DNA of 64,000 nt from Dasypus novemcinctus (Eukaryota > Chordata > Mammalia > Cingulata > Dasypodidae), in assembly GCF_030445035.2 (NCBI RefSeq), contig NC_080679.1, positions 118,517,992-118,581,991 on the forward strand. Direction: 5' to 3'. The position numbers and the translations under genes were made by a program. The notes beneath the pieces are model-generated. The model was given only the letters and a program-made list of their open reading frames with translations. It searched no databases and was not told the DNA's origin. Positions 22,985 through 34,817 of this stretch are shown here, piece by piece. Every line of letters starts with the position of its first letter. The first letter of the stretch is position 1.

Positions 22985-23225
22985 CAAAATGCTATCATGT
23001 CACACATCCACCAAATATTTGGTGGCTATTGTGTGCCAGGCACTGTGTATGTGCTAGAGAGACAGGCTGGAATGCTGCTTCCTAACAACTCATTGAGGCA
23101 GGAAGAGCAGGAATGACGATCCCCACCCAACATATGAGGAAACAGAGGCCAAGAGGGTCCACGTCACACTAGTGCCCCAACTCTAAAAGCAAAACTCTTT
23201 CCACTGCCTTGCAATGTTCTTAAAA
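22985..23225 (-). mobile_element. MIR/L2-type fragment
   Basis: 'ctattgtgtgccaggcactg' and 'acatatgaggaaacagaggc' in minus-orientation MIR order. Confidence 0.6.
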
Positions 23226-23428
23226 TTCAAGATAGGATATACAAGCGGTAATCCCGTAATGGAATACTTACTGCATCAATCAAGGCTCTTTGTATAGAGA
23301 CCATGATGAAGGAGAGTCATGGATTGCAATATGAAATCACCCTGGGTAGCAAAAGGGACATTGTTCATACTTAAAATATGAAAAAAACCTGATTCCTTCC
23401 CAAGCATTGGATTTTCCACACCTACTTT

Positions 23429-23889
23429 TTTTTTTATAAAGATTTATTTATTTATTTCCCCCCCCTTCCCCTCCTCCCGCCCTGCTGTTTCTGCTGTCTG
23501 TGTTGTCGTCTCTTCTCATTTTCTCTCCTCTTGAATTCACTGGGATTTGATCCTGGAGACCTCTGATGGGGAGAGAGGTTCCCTGTCAATTGCGCCAGCT
23601 CAGTTCCTGGTCTCTGCTGCACTTCACCTTCACTCTCCCCTTGTCTCTCTTTTGATGCGTCAACATCTTGCTGCATGACTCACTTGCGTGGGGCCCTGGC
23701 TCACCACGCGGGCACTTGTGTGGGCACTCGTGCAGGCACTGGCTCACCATGCAGGCACTCACATGGACACTGGCTTGCCATGCAGGCATGCTTTTTCTTC
23801 TTCTTTTTCACCAGGAGGCCCCAGGATTGAACCCAGGTCCTCCCATATGGTAGGCAGAAGCCTTATCACTTGAGCCACGTCTGCTTCCC
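23429..23889 (-). mobile_element. Long DAS-type SINE with TSD
   Basis: Minus-strand copy. Head at the right end ('gggaagcagacgtggctcaa'), tail at 23429-23460, and a perfect 15-base TSD 'ttccacacctacttt' at 23414-23428 and 23890-23904. The middle (about 23690-23790) holds an expanded 'ggcact' repeat ('cgggcacttgtgtgggcact'), an internal feature of this subfamily also seen at 40243. Confidence 0.92.
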
Positions 23890-24055
23890 TTCCACACCTA
23901 CTTTGTGATGTCCACAGGACCAAGTTATAGGGTTTAACTTTGAAATTAACTCTATTCAGTTCTCAGGAAATATGACAGTTTCTGTCCTCTCTTAATTTTT
24001 TTTTTTTTAAAGAAATTGCCTTGTTCTTGGAACACATCAAGCACCACTCCCCGCC

Positions 24056-24890
24056 CCCCCAGCCCCCCAAGACGTCCGTGTCCTAATTCTCGGCATCTGT
24101 GAATTTTACCTTACATTGCAAAGGGACTTGGAGATGTGATTAAATTAAGGATTTTGTGATGGGGAGATTATCCAGGTGGGCCCAGTGTAATCACAAGGGG
24201 CCTTTTAAGTCAGGGGTTCTTAAACTTTTTTGTTCCACAGACCCCTTTGCCAGTCAGGTGAAAACCACAGACCCCTTCTCAGAATGTAGCGGTAAATGGT
24301 TTTACGATACTCAACTAATGTCAGGTCTAACAACTACTGTAATTTTGAAGTATGGATGAGTCTAAGAGACTTTTCAGAATATGCAACAACTGTAATGTGA
24401 TACAAAATGAATACTACTGTAATTTATTGCATACATTCATAAGGGAATGCCAGATTTCAGTTAGAGGTAAGAAAAAATAAAGATAAGTTGAATTTTTCCA
24501 ATTCAAGCCCATATAGCCCCTGAAATCTTTCCATGAACCCCTTGGGGGACTGTGGATCCCTGGTAAAGAACCCCTGGTAGAGGGAGGCAGGGGGTGTCAG
24601 AATCAGAGGAGATGTAAGGACAGAAGCAGAGGTTGGAGTGTTGTGATTGCTGGAAGGGCACCATGAGCTAAGGAAAGCAGGTGGCTTCTAGAACTGGAAA
24701 AGGAAGGGAAATGGATTCGCCCTTAAAGCCCCCAGAAAGGAAAGCCTCCCTGCCGACACCTTGATTTTAGAGCTAGATCAATTCTGGACTTCTAATCTCC
24801 AAAATTGTATAATAAATTTGTGTCATTATAAGCCACTAAGTTCATGGTAATTTGTTACAGCAGCAATAGGAAAGTAATACACCCCTGAAG
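24056..24890 (+). mobile_element. MaLR-type LTR split by a hAT element
   Basis: Left arm 24056-24210 ('gtgattaaattaaggatttt', 'ccaggtgggcccagtgtaat'). Right arm 24577-24890 ('gctggaagggcaccatgagc', 'caccttgattttagagctag', ending 'ggaaagtaatacac'). Together they follow one LTR consensus, interrupted by the element at 24211-24576. Confidence 0.7.
24211..24576. mobile_element. Non-autonomous hAT (Charlie-type) DNA transposon
   Basis: Perfect 10-base terminal inverted repeats: 'caggggttct' (24211-24220) and 'agaacccctg' (24567-24576). Longer imperfect termini also match ('acagacccctt', 'gaaccccttgg'). About 366 bases, no transposase frame. An 8-base TSD could not be confirmed. Confidence 0.8.
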
Positions 24891-24904
24891 AAATAATTGT
24901 TTGA

Positions 24905-25285
24905 TCTCTGTAATAGAGAGGTTCAAAATTTCAGTGACATAAACAAATAGAAGTTTATTTCTCTTACTTATAAGTCTGGTTTGGCAGTCTAGGACTCTAC
25001 TATCGATGAGGACCCATGCTCATCTGTCTTGCTTCTCTGCCATCCTCAACACACAGCTTCCACCTCACATCAAGATGGCTGCGCCAGGTTCTTCCATTAT
25101 GCCCTTAGTCCAGCCAGTAAGGAGGCGAAAGGGCTACGAAGGCAGGCTCTTTTTCTTTAATGATATCATCCTGAGTTTGCACACATCACTGCTGCTCATG
25201 TTCTATTGACTACAATATAGCCATGTGTCCACAACTGCCCACAAAGGAGGCTGGGAAATGTAATCTTTAGAGAGGCAGTCAGATC
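24905..25285 (-). repeat. Probable ancient interspersed repeat (family not named)
   Basis: 'agaagtttatttctcttact', 'cacatcaagatggctgcg' and 'ggaggctgggaaatgtaatc' are motifs of a frequent eutherian repeat, read antisense. The section near 27480-27760 shows related text in sense ('ggccaatgagatgcaagc'). Confidence 0.45.
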
Positions 25286-26814
25286 CTTAACAAAAAATCC
25301 TGTTACTATGTAGTAAAGCGAGAATAGATTCTGGGGAATAACCATCGGCTCAGCCACATGGCCCAAGGCATCGTTTTTCTTCTTTCTTTTTCACATCTGA
25401 GAATGACAAGAAAGTTCAGATCTTTCCACTGTCATACTCAGCAGTTATTAACTAACACAAGCTGACATTTCTCACACCCATGTAAAAGCCGGTGTTAGGT
25501 ACTCTGAGGACACAAAAATGAGGTGGAACTACCCCCGGCTCTCAAAATATCCACTCTCTAGTTGTCAAGTCATATATTGCAATAGTTTTTGTGTTAAGAG
25601 AAGTACTCTTTTTCTGAATTACTATGTAGGCGGCTTTGTTTGATTAATTTTACTATCATTGTAACTGGAATAATTTGGGGGAGACCTCAAGGCTCAATTG
25701 AGATAGGGTGTTATGGTCAAGGAAGCAGTGTGATAGCCAAACAGTTATTAAAAATATTTCAATTTGTTATGAACTTTTTTACTGATATGGAAAAAAGATG
25801 AGTGTGTCAAAACACAGCCATTGTCTTTAAAATATTTTTCCCCATTATTTTTCTTTAATATCCTTTACTAAGCTAGCAGATGCTCCTATGAACAACTTTC
25901 TCTTCTACTCTCATTTCCTTATCCCGGCAAAACTGTCTCTAGTCATTCACAAATGTAATCCTTCTCTCTGTTTTCTGTTTTGCCTATTCGGAATCTCCGT
26001 GCTGACCTGGCCTGTGAGAATTCTTCCTCCTAAGAGGTCAGCACGAACAGTCAAACGTAAATTTTTGTCTCTGTTTTACTATAATGTCTTTGCCTCTGTC
26101 AAATATTGAGAATATTTATACTACGCATGAGTGTCTTACACTCTGAACCTTTCCACAGCACTGGGGAAATAACCCTTCATGGTTATTTTGGGGCTGAGCT
26201 GGACTAGGGTAAAGTAACTGGCTGGGGGTCAGAAGACCTCCTGTGCTGAGTCGGTACCTTGAAAAATTAATGACCGTTAGGGTGATTTAGTTGCTTAACC
26301 AGTAAAATCAGAGGGGGTGGGCCAGTGGCTCTCTGGGGTCTCTGATTCTGCAATAGGGGGAATTCTGGGCAATCCTTGCATGGGGGAGGGCAGACCCTGA
26401 GCTGAGGCTTGATACAATGTGGTGTCCTCTGTCCAGAGCAAGGCTTCCGCTGGTAGAGAAAGCCCTTCTCTCTAACATGGTTTTCAGTGCCAGCACAGAA
26501 TGTCCCGCCCTGGATTGGTCAGGAACCATGTCCGAGAGAGTTTGTGAGCCTATAACAAAGGTGAAAGGATTATAACAGCTTACAAGGGAATTTCATGAGT
26601 CAGGAACTCTTTACTTTTCATAGCTACCTGTGGTCCTCTATAATTTCTCAAATTTGGTCTGGGAGAAACTGCTAAGAAATGTTAAGTTTCCAAAAGTCAC
26701 CAGACAGGAGACCCACACCTGTTTTCCTCACTAGGCCAGAATCTGCTTTATATGTAGGCTGGGGGGTACCCCAAAACTAAAGGCCTCTATCAAAGCCAGG
26801 TGACCTTTTGTTAA
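25286..26814. other. Unannotated sequence
   Basis: No repeat or gene recognised in 1.5 kb. 26298-26540 is GC-richer than its surroundings. Confidence 0.35.
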
Positions 26815-26950
26815 GAAAGTGAGACTTCAGAGTCAGACTGCCTGGACTGGAATTTTGACTTCGTTGCTTGCTATCAAGCAGCACTTAGTCTCTGTAAGTC
26901 TCAGTGTTTTCATCTGCAAAATGGGTATTATACTAGTACCTATCTGTGGC
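26815..26950 (+). mobile_element. MIR fragment
   Basis: 'gagtcagactgcctggactg', 'tctgcaaaatgggtattata'. The SINE at 26988 lies just beyond its 3' edge. Confidence 0.7.
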
Positions 26951-26987
26951 AGAAACCAACAATCAGCCTCTAGTTACCATTCTCTCT

Positions 26988-27432
26988 CTCTCTTTTTTAA
27001 AGATTTATTTATTTATTTCTCCTCCCTCCCTCATTGTCTGCTCTCTGTGTCCATTAGCTATGTGTTCTTCTGTGTCTGCTTGTATTCTCATTAGGTGGTA
27101 CTGGAAACTGATCCTGGGAACTTCTGAGGTAGGAAAGAGGTGCTTAATCTCTTGTGCCACCTCAGCTCCCTGGCCTGCTGTGTCTCTTATTGTCTCTCCT
27201 CTGTGTCTCTTTTTGTTGCATCATCTTGCTGCATCAGCTCTCTGTGTGGGCCGGCACTCCTGCGCAGGGCAGCACCCTTGCATGGGGTGGCACTCCACGT
27301 GGACTGGCATGCCACAAGGGCCAGCTTACTGTGCGGGTCAGCTTGCTTTCACCAGGAGGCCCTGGGTATCAAACCCTGGACCTCCTAAATGGTAGATGGG
27401 AGCCCAGTTGCTTGAGCCACATCCACTTCCCT
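26988..27432 (-). mobile_element. Long DAS-type SINE with TSD
   Basis: Minus strand; tail 'aaataaataaatcttt' near 26999-27018, head near 27432. TSD 'ccattctctct' at 26977-26987 and 27433-27443. The middle contains the 'ggcactcc' and 'gggccagc' units of the long subfamily. Confidence 0.88.
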
Positions 27433-27479
27433 CCATTCTCTCTTTCAAAGCATAAAACTCCCACTTTTTTTTTTTAAAC

Positions 27480-27760
27480 CAGGCATGGAGACTGCATTTC
27501 TCAGCCCCCTTTTTGGTGAGATATGGACCAGGTTACCTACCTTCTGGCCAATGAGATGCAAGCAAAGGCATCATTTAGCAGCTTTTAAGAGCCTTCCTTA
27601 AAAGACATCTAGTACACGCCCTTTACCTTTTTGACTTTGTCTCCTCCTCCCTGGAAGCCGATGATACAATCTTGGACTATAAAACCAAGACCAAGAGTAC
27701 AATCGCTACAAGAAACAATTTGGCACCTGAAGTAGAAGGCTACAAATAATAGAACTTAAG
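27480..27760 (+). repeat. Probable ancient interspersed repeat (LTR-like)
   Basis: 'gcatttctcagcccccttt', 'ttctggccaatgagatgcaa', 'tggaagccgatgatac'. Motif order resembles a eutherian repeat that I cannot name. Low certainty on its edges. Confidence 0.35.
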
Positions 27761-27920
27761 CATGTGGCATAGGATTAGTCTAAGTGGTCAAGTAGTAGGG
27801 GGGAATGCACAGATATCGTAGGCTAGAAAGCTGGCAAGTCTTGCTATGTGGTGGCAAAGCATTTGGTAAAACTTCCTTGAGTTCATCGGAAGGCAGACCA
27901 GGGACAGCTGAGATTGCGCC

Positions 27921-28407
27921 TGTCTTAGTTTGCCAGGCTACTGAGACAAATGCCACACAACAGGTTGACTTAAATGACAAGAATTTATTGGCTCATGGTT
28001 TCGAGCCTAGAAGAAGTCCAAAACCAAGATATTGGCAAGTCTTGCTTTCTCCTTGATCTATAGCATTCCAGTGCTGGCTGCTGGCCACCCGTGGGTTTCA
28101 CTGGCTTGTATAGCTGCCTCTCATTGCATGGCAGTGTCCTCCCCTTTAGTCCACTCTTCTGGTTTTCTGCTGACTTCCAGCTTCTGGTCTCCTCTAGTGT
28201 TTCTCTGATTTCTGGCTTCCAGAGTCTTCTCTTTATAAGGCTTTTAGTAATATGGATTAAGACCCACCCTTATTCAGTTGGGCAACATCTTAATTAAAAA
28301 TAATGTCTTCAAGAGTTTCCTATTGACAAGGGGTTCACACCCACAGGAATGTTGATTAAGACTTAGAACATGTGTTTGTTCATTGGGGTACAGAATTCAG
28401 CCTATCA
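27921..28407 (-). mobile_element. LTR, MaLR/ERVL type (family B)
   Basis: On the minus strand it reads 'tgataggctgaattctg' to 'ggcaaactaagaca'. Clear similarity to the plus-strand copy at 29999-30477 in the first 150 bases ('cctgtgggtgtgaaccc', 'cccaactgaa'). No internal viral genes. Confidence 0.7.
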
Positions 28408-29606
28408 TAGCAGCATTAGGAGAAACGGCAGGAAAACTTTAGAATGTGTGTGTTGGCTATTTTTGCCACTATCAGGTCAGTCCTGGTGAGCTTGGGCCAG
28501 TGTTAACAGCCTGTAAGCCATTGGTGGACAGAAGTATAGCTTTGCAAAAGGAGGACTCTCAGCCTGCAATCTAAGTTGATAGAGAGTTCAGTTATTGGGA
28601 ATCTGACAGGGCATTAATTGCATATACCACAAATTGAAGTGGTTAGTGGTGGTGCTGAAAGGACAGCTTTATGGCTCCAGACCTTTCTTGAGCACCCTCA
28701 ACTAAGAGCAAAGTAACATAAGCAAAGTAACAAGACACATGACAACAAATATCAGACTGGATACTGCTTTTCCCCAGAAGCCTACTGTCTCAGATGGCCT
28801 CAAGGTGGCCAGTATTAAGATGAAAGAGAAGGGCATGGGCCACTGAAGCCAGTGAGTAATAGACTAGATCAGGGCTTGGCGAGCTAACCGCACCCTGTTT
28901 CCTGCCCCCCTCCCCACAAACTTGACCTGGCTGGCTGCCTGATTTTTATGGCCTTGAGTTAAACATGGACAAAAAAAAAGTGAGGTAATTTGTTTTCTCT
29001 CTTTTTCTAGAAGTACCTATGTAAAGTCCCCAATTGGTCTACAAAGTCTGAAATATGCACTGTCTTGCTCCTTATAGAAAATGCTAGCTGACTTCTAGAC
29101 GGGAGTCCTAAGTATAAAGATTAGGTTTAGATAGGATCCTGTACACCAAGTGGCTGCAGGCAAATAGATAAGAAGTTTAACAAAGCTTTGAGAGAACTTG
29201 ATGCTACAAGTAACTATCATCTTCACCATAAAAGTCTCTAATTGTTCCATCCATGAAATGATGCCCATAATCCCAAACCTGCACCAGCAGGAAGTGGGCT
29301 ATGCATGCTGGCAGCCCCCAACGATAACACACTCCCCGAGATCCACCTCACTGTGGCCACAGAAGATACCAGCCCAAAAAGGACCTTTGGAAAGCAGAAC
29401 CAGGTGCTGCCAGGTATGCCACCAAGCAACTTATGCCCCAGCCTGAGAGGGGCCTTGGCCATCCTACAGTGGACCAGCAACTGATGCATGTTTCCCTAGA
29501 CTCCCTTTTCCTAACAGGTTTTTTATTTGCCACTCTCAAGTATCACTCCATTGTTATATTACATTTTGTATGTGTATCCCATGGGAGATTATTTTTATAA
29601 AGTTAT
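28408..29606. other. Unannotated sequence
   Basis: No gene recognised. Overlapping open frames at 29198-29540 on both strands are unsupported. Confidence 0.35.
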
Positions 29607-29997
29607 TTTTTAAAAAAGATTTATTTTATTTATTTCTCCCCCCTCCTCTTGTTGTTTGCATTCACTGTCTGCTCTCTATGTTCATTTGCTGTGGGCTCTC
29701 TGTGTCTGCTCATCTTCTCTTTAGGAGGCACTGGGACCCTAATCTTGGACCTCCCATGTGGGTGAGAAGTGCTCAATCACTTGAGACACCTCAGCTCCCT
29801 GCTTTGTTGTGTCTCTCATTATCTTTCCTCTTTGTATATCCTTGTTGTGTCATCTTGTTGCATCACGTCTCTGTGCCAGCCCATCCTGCTAGCTCACTGA
29901 CTTGCTTTTCCTCTCCAGGAGGCACAGGGAACTCAACCTGGGACCTCCTATGTGGTAGGAGGGAGCTCAATCACTCGAGTCACATCTGCTTCCCCCC
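29607..29997 (-). mobile_element. DAS-type SINE
   Basis: Minus-strand copy with both tRNA-like units; head at 29997 and tail near 29610-29640. It abuts the LTR that starts at about 29999. Confidence 0.85.
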
Positions 29998-29998
29998 A

Positions 29999-30477
29999 TG
30001 GTAGATTGAATCATGTAAATTAAGAATTTAGACATGTTCTTAATCTTAATCCATGTTCCTGTGGGTGTGAACCCATTGTAAGGGGGACCTCTTGAATATG
30101 TTATTGTTAAGTTGTGGCCCAACTGAACAAGGACAGGCCTTAAGCCAGAGTATGGGAGTTCTCTATAAGCTGAAAGAATTAAGAAACAGTAAGAGAAAGT
30201 CATGCAAAGGAGCAGGAAGCTGGAAGACAATGGCATCTGGAATATAAAGAAAAGGACATTGCCATGTGATCTGAGGCAGAGATCCAGACCAAGGAACCTC
30301 AGAGACTGCTGGCAAGCCAGCTCCAGAATGTTACAGATTTGGGGGAGAAAGCATAGCCCTGCTCACACCTTGATTTTGGGCTTCTCCTAGCTCAAACCTG
30401 TGAGCCAATAAATTAAATGGGTTGTTTAAGTCAGCCCATTGTGGGGTACCTGTAAGAACAGCCTGTCAAACTAACAC
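29999..30477 (+). mobile_element. LTR, MaLR/ERVL type (family B)
   Basis: 'tggtagattgaatcatg', 'cctgtgggtgtgaacccatt', 'agtggccc'-like region, 'cacaccttgattttgggctt', 'ataaattaaatgggttgttt', ending 'gtcaaactaacac'. Sense copy of the family at 27921 and 33121. Confidence 0.75.
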
Positions 30478-31375
30478 TTGCCCTTGAGTTGATAGGTTGC
30501 AGAACTATGAGGAGCCATGTGGGCTCCTGATAGAAAGGACCAAGTATCACCCAGAAATCCTGGACTTGAGGTGAGATGCTGTGAGTGGACAGGATTTCAG
30601 GGGAGTCTCTGAGCTAGTGCCAAGAGAGATGAGCCTAAAGACACATTATTTATTTAGACATTTCTATGTTATTTGCATGTTATACAGAACATGTGTGTGA
30701 TATTTGTCTTAAAAAATAAAAGCAGTAAGATAAAAAGAATTCCACAGTACATATTTGGCCATGCATGATATTGATGGGCTCCCATCAAATGTTGGAAACA
30801 TGGAAGATACAACTTTTATGTTTTAACACAAAACCTTAGGGGTTCCATCCCAATCCAAAGTCACCCCTGGGAAAAGAGTAAATTTTGTTATAGTACTGTT
30901 GTCATTCTAATGTATTTGCTTTTTTAAAAATTTTGCTAAACCACTATCTTGAAATGTGACTTTTTGCTCATAGTTTTTCTCTTTTGAGGGACAAATGATT
31001 CTCTTTAATTTTACAGTCATTATAACTATATTTTTGTATGTTTAGATACCAGCAAAATAATCCCATCAATGATGTTGCCAACCTAACACAACTCTTAAAA
31101 TTTGGGTGACTCCATTTTAGTCCCTTTAAAATATAGGTTTTGAATAGCCTATTCCTTTTCTTTTTTATTTCAGTTAATAATTTTCCTTGGAGTGCAGGTG
31201 TTTTTAATTTTTTCTATCAGGTCTCTTCTTTGTTCTCTCTGATTCTTTCTACCACATTTTGTGTAATGTACATAAAATTTCATATCTTTTTTCCCACTGG
31301 TTATTGAATAAAAACAACTTTCCTGTTTCCATGTAGTGTTTATAATGGACCATTTTAATGACTGTCTTAAATTCT
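30478..31375. other. AT-rich sequence, probably L1-derived
   Basis: From about 30890 the text is AT-rich and L1-like, but too diverged to orient safely. 31146-31275 recurs, diverged, at about 32372-32490. 30478-30890 is unrecognised. Confidence 0.3.
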
Positions 31376-31379
31376 ATAT

Positions 31380-31910
31380 AGAGGTTTCTGTTCAATCAGA
31401 GGTTGCTGTGCAACCAACCACACAGAACTTTGTGACTTAAAACAAGAATTGTTTTATTATCTCTCATTGTTCATGTGTGTTAGGGATTTGGGAAGGGATT
31501 GGCTGGGTGGTTTTGGCTCATGCATTGGCTGTGGCTGGACCTGAAATGGCAGGGGCTTGAGCAGTGGAGGGGCTGGCCAGGTTCCCTCTGTCTTCCTGTG
31601 GTCGTAGGGCCTCTCCGTACGGCCTCTCCACTGGGCTAGTTTGGGCTTCCTCACGGCATGGCAGCCTTGGCATGCTAGGACTTCTTAGGCAGTGGCTGAG
31701 GGCTCCAGCACCTGTTCTAGCAAACCTGGCAGAAAGCTCAACTCTCTTCTATGACCTATTGGGGATAGGAAGCCACATAGCGCCATCTCTTGGTCAGCCA
31801 GTGATCAAGGGCCACTCAGATTCAAGAGGAGGGCTGCATCTATGTAGCAGGAGAGCAGAAGAATTTGTCGGAGAATTTTTAAATTGCCACAGTTCCATAA
31901 CCAGTTAGCT
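31380..31910 (-). repeat. Probable ancient interspersed repeat
   Basis: 'aactttgtgacttaaaacaa', 'attgttttattatctctcat' and 'ggccactcagattcaagagg' match, in order, a common eutherian repeat ('...aaacttagtggcttaaaaca...'). I cannot name it with certainty. Confidence 0.45.
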
Positions 31911-31914
31911 ATTC

Positions 31915-33000
31915 TCTTACTGTTGGAAATTTGGTTACTTCTATTTTTTATTATTAAAATAATATTGTGATAAACATCTTCATGTATATAGCTTTTCCCA
32001 TGTTTGTATGAAAGTAGGACTATCAGTTAAAAGAATATAATATTTTTATGGTCTCTGAAACATATTGCTTTCCAAAAAAATTGTACCCATTTAAAATGCT
32101 ACGTGTAATGTAGGTGACATTCTTGATATAACATTATTAGCAATGTAGATTACCATTAGACTTTTATTTTGTTAATTTAATAGGTAAAATGTACCTTCAT
32201 GTTTGTTTAATTGGCATTATTTTAAAGACTAGCAGTATTGAATTTCATGTCTGTGAGTTTTATTATTTTATATTATTCCTGGTTTATATACTGCATTCTT
32301 AATGTGTTTATTGCAAGTTGCATGACCTCTATATGCTAAAGACGTTGTTCACTTCTATATTTTATCTTCCCAGCCTATTCCTTTTTTTAAAATTTTTATT
32401 TAATAATTTTCCTCAGGAGTGTAGGTGTGTTTAATTTTTTCTATCAAATCTTTTATTTGTTCTCTTTGATTTCTTCTGCCACATTTATACTTAGAAATCT
32501 TTCCTCCTCCAAACTTACTAGATGTATTAAATTATCATTTTTTATGAGTATCTACATTAAAATTTTCATGATTGGAATTTTATATTTAATTTTTAAATTC
32601 ATCTAAATTTTATTTTATTGTATAACTTGGGTCTGAAGTCATTTTTCTCCTAAATTCCCTAATGCTAATCAGCAAAACCAACACTATTGAATTCATCCAT
32701 TGCCTTCATTGGTTTATAAAGTCTTTTATACTATATTAAATCCTTATTTGATAATATGATTTCATTCCTGACTATTTAGTCCATTTAAATTAAAGTCTTT
32801 TTTTGTTGTTTTCCTTTAATATGCTTATCTGTTTTTTCTCCTGGATGAACTTTAGAATTAATGTGAACTAAGTTTCAAGAAAAAAATATTTAGAGAATAT
32901 GAGACTGCATCAAAGCTTGAAGATCATCTTGAGAGGTTGTGGTTTTACAATATTTAGTTTTTAGTACAGAGGCACAGTGTATCTCCTCATTTATTCAAGC
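31915..33000 (-). mobile_element. Old L1 fragments
   Basis: Reverse-complement L1: 'aatattgtgataaacatctt', 'gcttttcccatgtttgtatg'. From 32490 the text is AT-rich and L1-like. Probably two or more fragments. Confidence 0.5.
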
Positions 33001-33120
33001 TTCGAAAAAAATATCCTTTAATTATTTGTAGCTCTCTACATGTGTCACACACTTGATCGAACCCAAGGCTTCTTCTCTTCTTAAGGGCCACTGCCTTAAC
33101 CATGCTGATCTTGGGTCAAG

Positions 33121-33551
33121 CTGTTTCAGGTTCCCACCTGTTAAAATAAATACCATGCAATTAGTTGACTTAACAAAAGGAATTTATGCTCATGGTTTTA
33201 GAGACTAGAAGGTTTGCTTCCTCCTGATGTTAGTATCTTCTGGCTGGCTGGCAATCTTTGGGGTTCCTTGGCTTTCCCACAACTTGGCAATACCCTCGGT
33301 ATGTCTTTGCCATTCTCTTCCAGAATCCGTTGACTTTCAGCTTCTGGCTGCTCCCTGTGGCTTCTCTGTCCATGTCCTTTGCTCATAAGGATGTCAGACA
33401 CATTGAATGAAGGCCCACACTCATTCAGTTTGGGTACGGCTTAAGTGATAACATCTTTAAAGATCTTATTGACAAATAGGTTCACCCCCACAGGACCAAG
33501 GAGTGGGATCTGAACATGCCTTTTGTGGGAGGTATGATTCAATCCACAACA
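33121..33551 (-). mobile_element. LTR, MaLR/ERVL type (family B)
   Basis: Minus strand 'tgtggattgaatcatacctc', 'cctgtgggggtgaacctatt', 'cccaaactgaatgag', 'aattccttttgttaagtca'. Same family as 27921 and 29999. About 430 bases. Confidence 0.7.
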
Positions 33552-33839
33552 CCGGCTGATGGACAAAAGTCCTTTGGTTGACACCCAAGCAGCCAACTTT
33601 CTCTTGAGGAATCCCATTAGCTCTATTTTTGTAGACCAGATGTTTAGAAGCCAAACAACAATCAGGGATTGAAGGGTTTGGAAAAGGAAAGCTTGCAGGT
33701 TTTAGTCATAAAGAAGAGGAGGTGAGGGAGTGGAAGTGATAGATGCTGAGGAGAGCAGCAGTAGGTGCCTTCAGCAGTGCTCCAAGGGGCTCAGCAACTA
33801 GCACAAGCCGTGTCTTGTAGCATCTCCTGGAAAGTGGCT

Positions 33840-34269
33840 GCCTTAGTTTGTCGGGGCTGCTGTAAGAAAGTACCATGGACTAGCTGGCTCACAGTTCTGG
33901 AAGCTGGAAAACTGAAATAAGGAATCGTCAGGGCCTGCTTCTCTTAAAGTGGAGACTTCGTTCCATGCCTCTCCCCTGGCTTCCAATGGGTGTCTGGCCA
34001 TCCATGGCACTCTTTGGCTAGGGTACCATAACTCAGTCTCTGCCTCTGTCCCATGACTATTCCTCTTTGTATTTTTCTTACTAAGTTCAAATCTCCTTTG
34101 CTTATAAGGACACTGGTAACACTGGATTAGGGCCCACCTTAACCCAGTTTGGCCTTATCTCAAGTAATAACATCTTCAAAGATTCTAATTCCCAATGGAG
34201 TCAAATTCATGGGACTGGGGGATAGGACTTGAACATATCTTTTTGGGGAACACAATTCTGTCTGTAACG
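33840..34269 (-). mobile_element. MaLR-type LTR (MLT1-like)
   Basis: Antisense MLT1-like LTR: 'ccttagtttgtcggggctgc', 'ttcaaagattctaattccca', 'gggaacacaattctgtct'. The sense reading begins '(ca)gacagaattgtgttcccc'. Confidence 0.75.
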
Positions 34270-34583
34270 GCAATTACAAAAGATGTATACCTCAGCTTGA
34301 AATTCTTGTCCAAGCTTGGAAGCCTGGGCCCTTTCCTGGCAGTCATCTAAACAGGGAGAAAGCACTGATATTTTGGGGTGGCCAGAGGGGATAGCAGGCT
34401 GCCTGAATGATGGGACCTAAAGGCTCTCAGGAAAAGCCCACTTCTCACAGTGCCTGGTTATTCTTCCTCTGTCTTCTGGATCACATCTGAAAGTCCTTTT
34501 AGAGCACCTGCATATATCTCAGTCCAGAATCATAAATGAAGCTCCAAAGTCCTGAGAGAGAGGACTATTAGATTGAAGTGTAC
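34270..34583. other. Unannotated sequence
   Basis: Nothing recognised. Confidence 0.4.
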
Positions 34584-34596
34584 CACATCCTCTTCT

Positions 34597-34804
34597 TTTT
34601 TTTTGAGGTACAGGGGCTGGGGATTGAACCTGAGACCTCGGATGTGGGAAGCCAGTGCTGAGCCACTGAGCCACATCAGCTCCCCTGAGTTAGTTTTTCA
34701 TTCGTTGTTTGTTTTTACTGTTTTTAGGAGGCACTGGGGACCGAACCCAGGACCTTTCACGTGGGAAGCAGTTGCTCGACCACTTGAGCCACATCTGCTC
34801 CCCT
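34597..34804 (-). mobile_element. Dimeric DAS-type SINE with TSD
   Basis: Two tRNA-like monomers (34597-34685 and 34726-34803), both minus strand, joined by an A-rich linker on the minus strand that resembles the linker of the dimer at 5976. Flanked by a 13-base TSD, 'cacatcctcttct' at 34584-34596 and 'cacgtcctcttct' at 34805-34817 (one mismatch). Confidence 0.88.
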
Positions 34805-34817
34805 CACGTCCTCTTCT

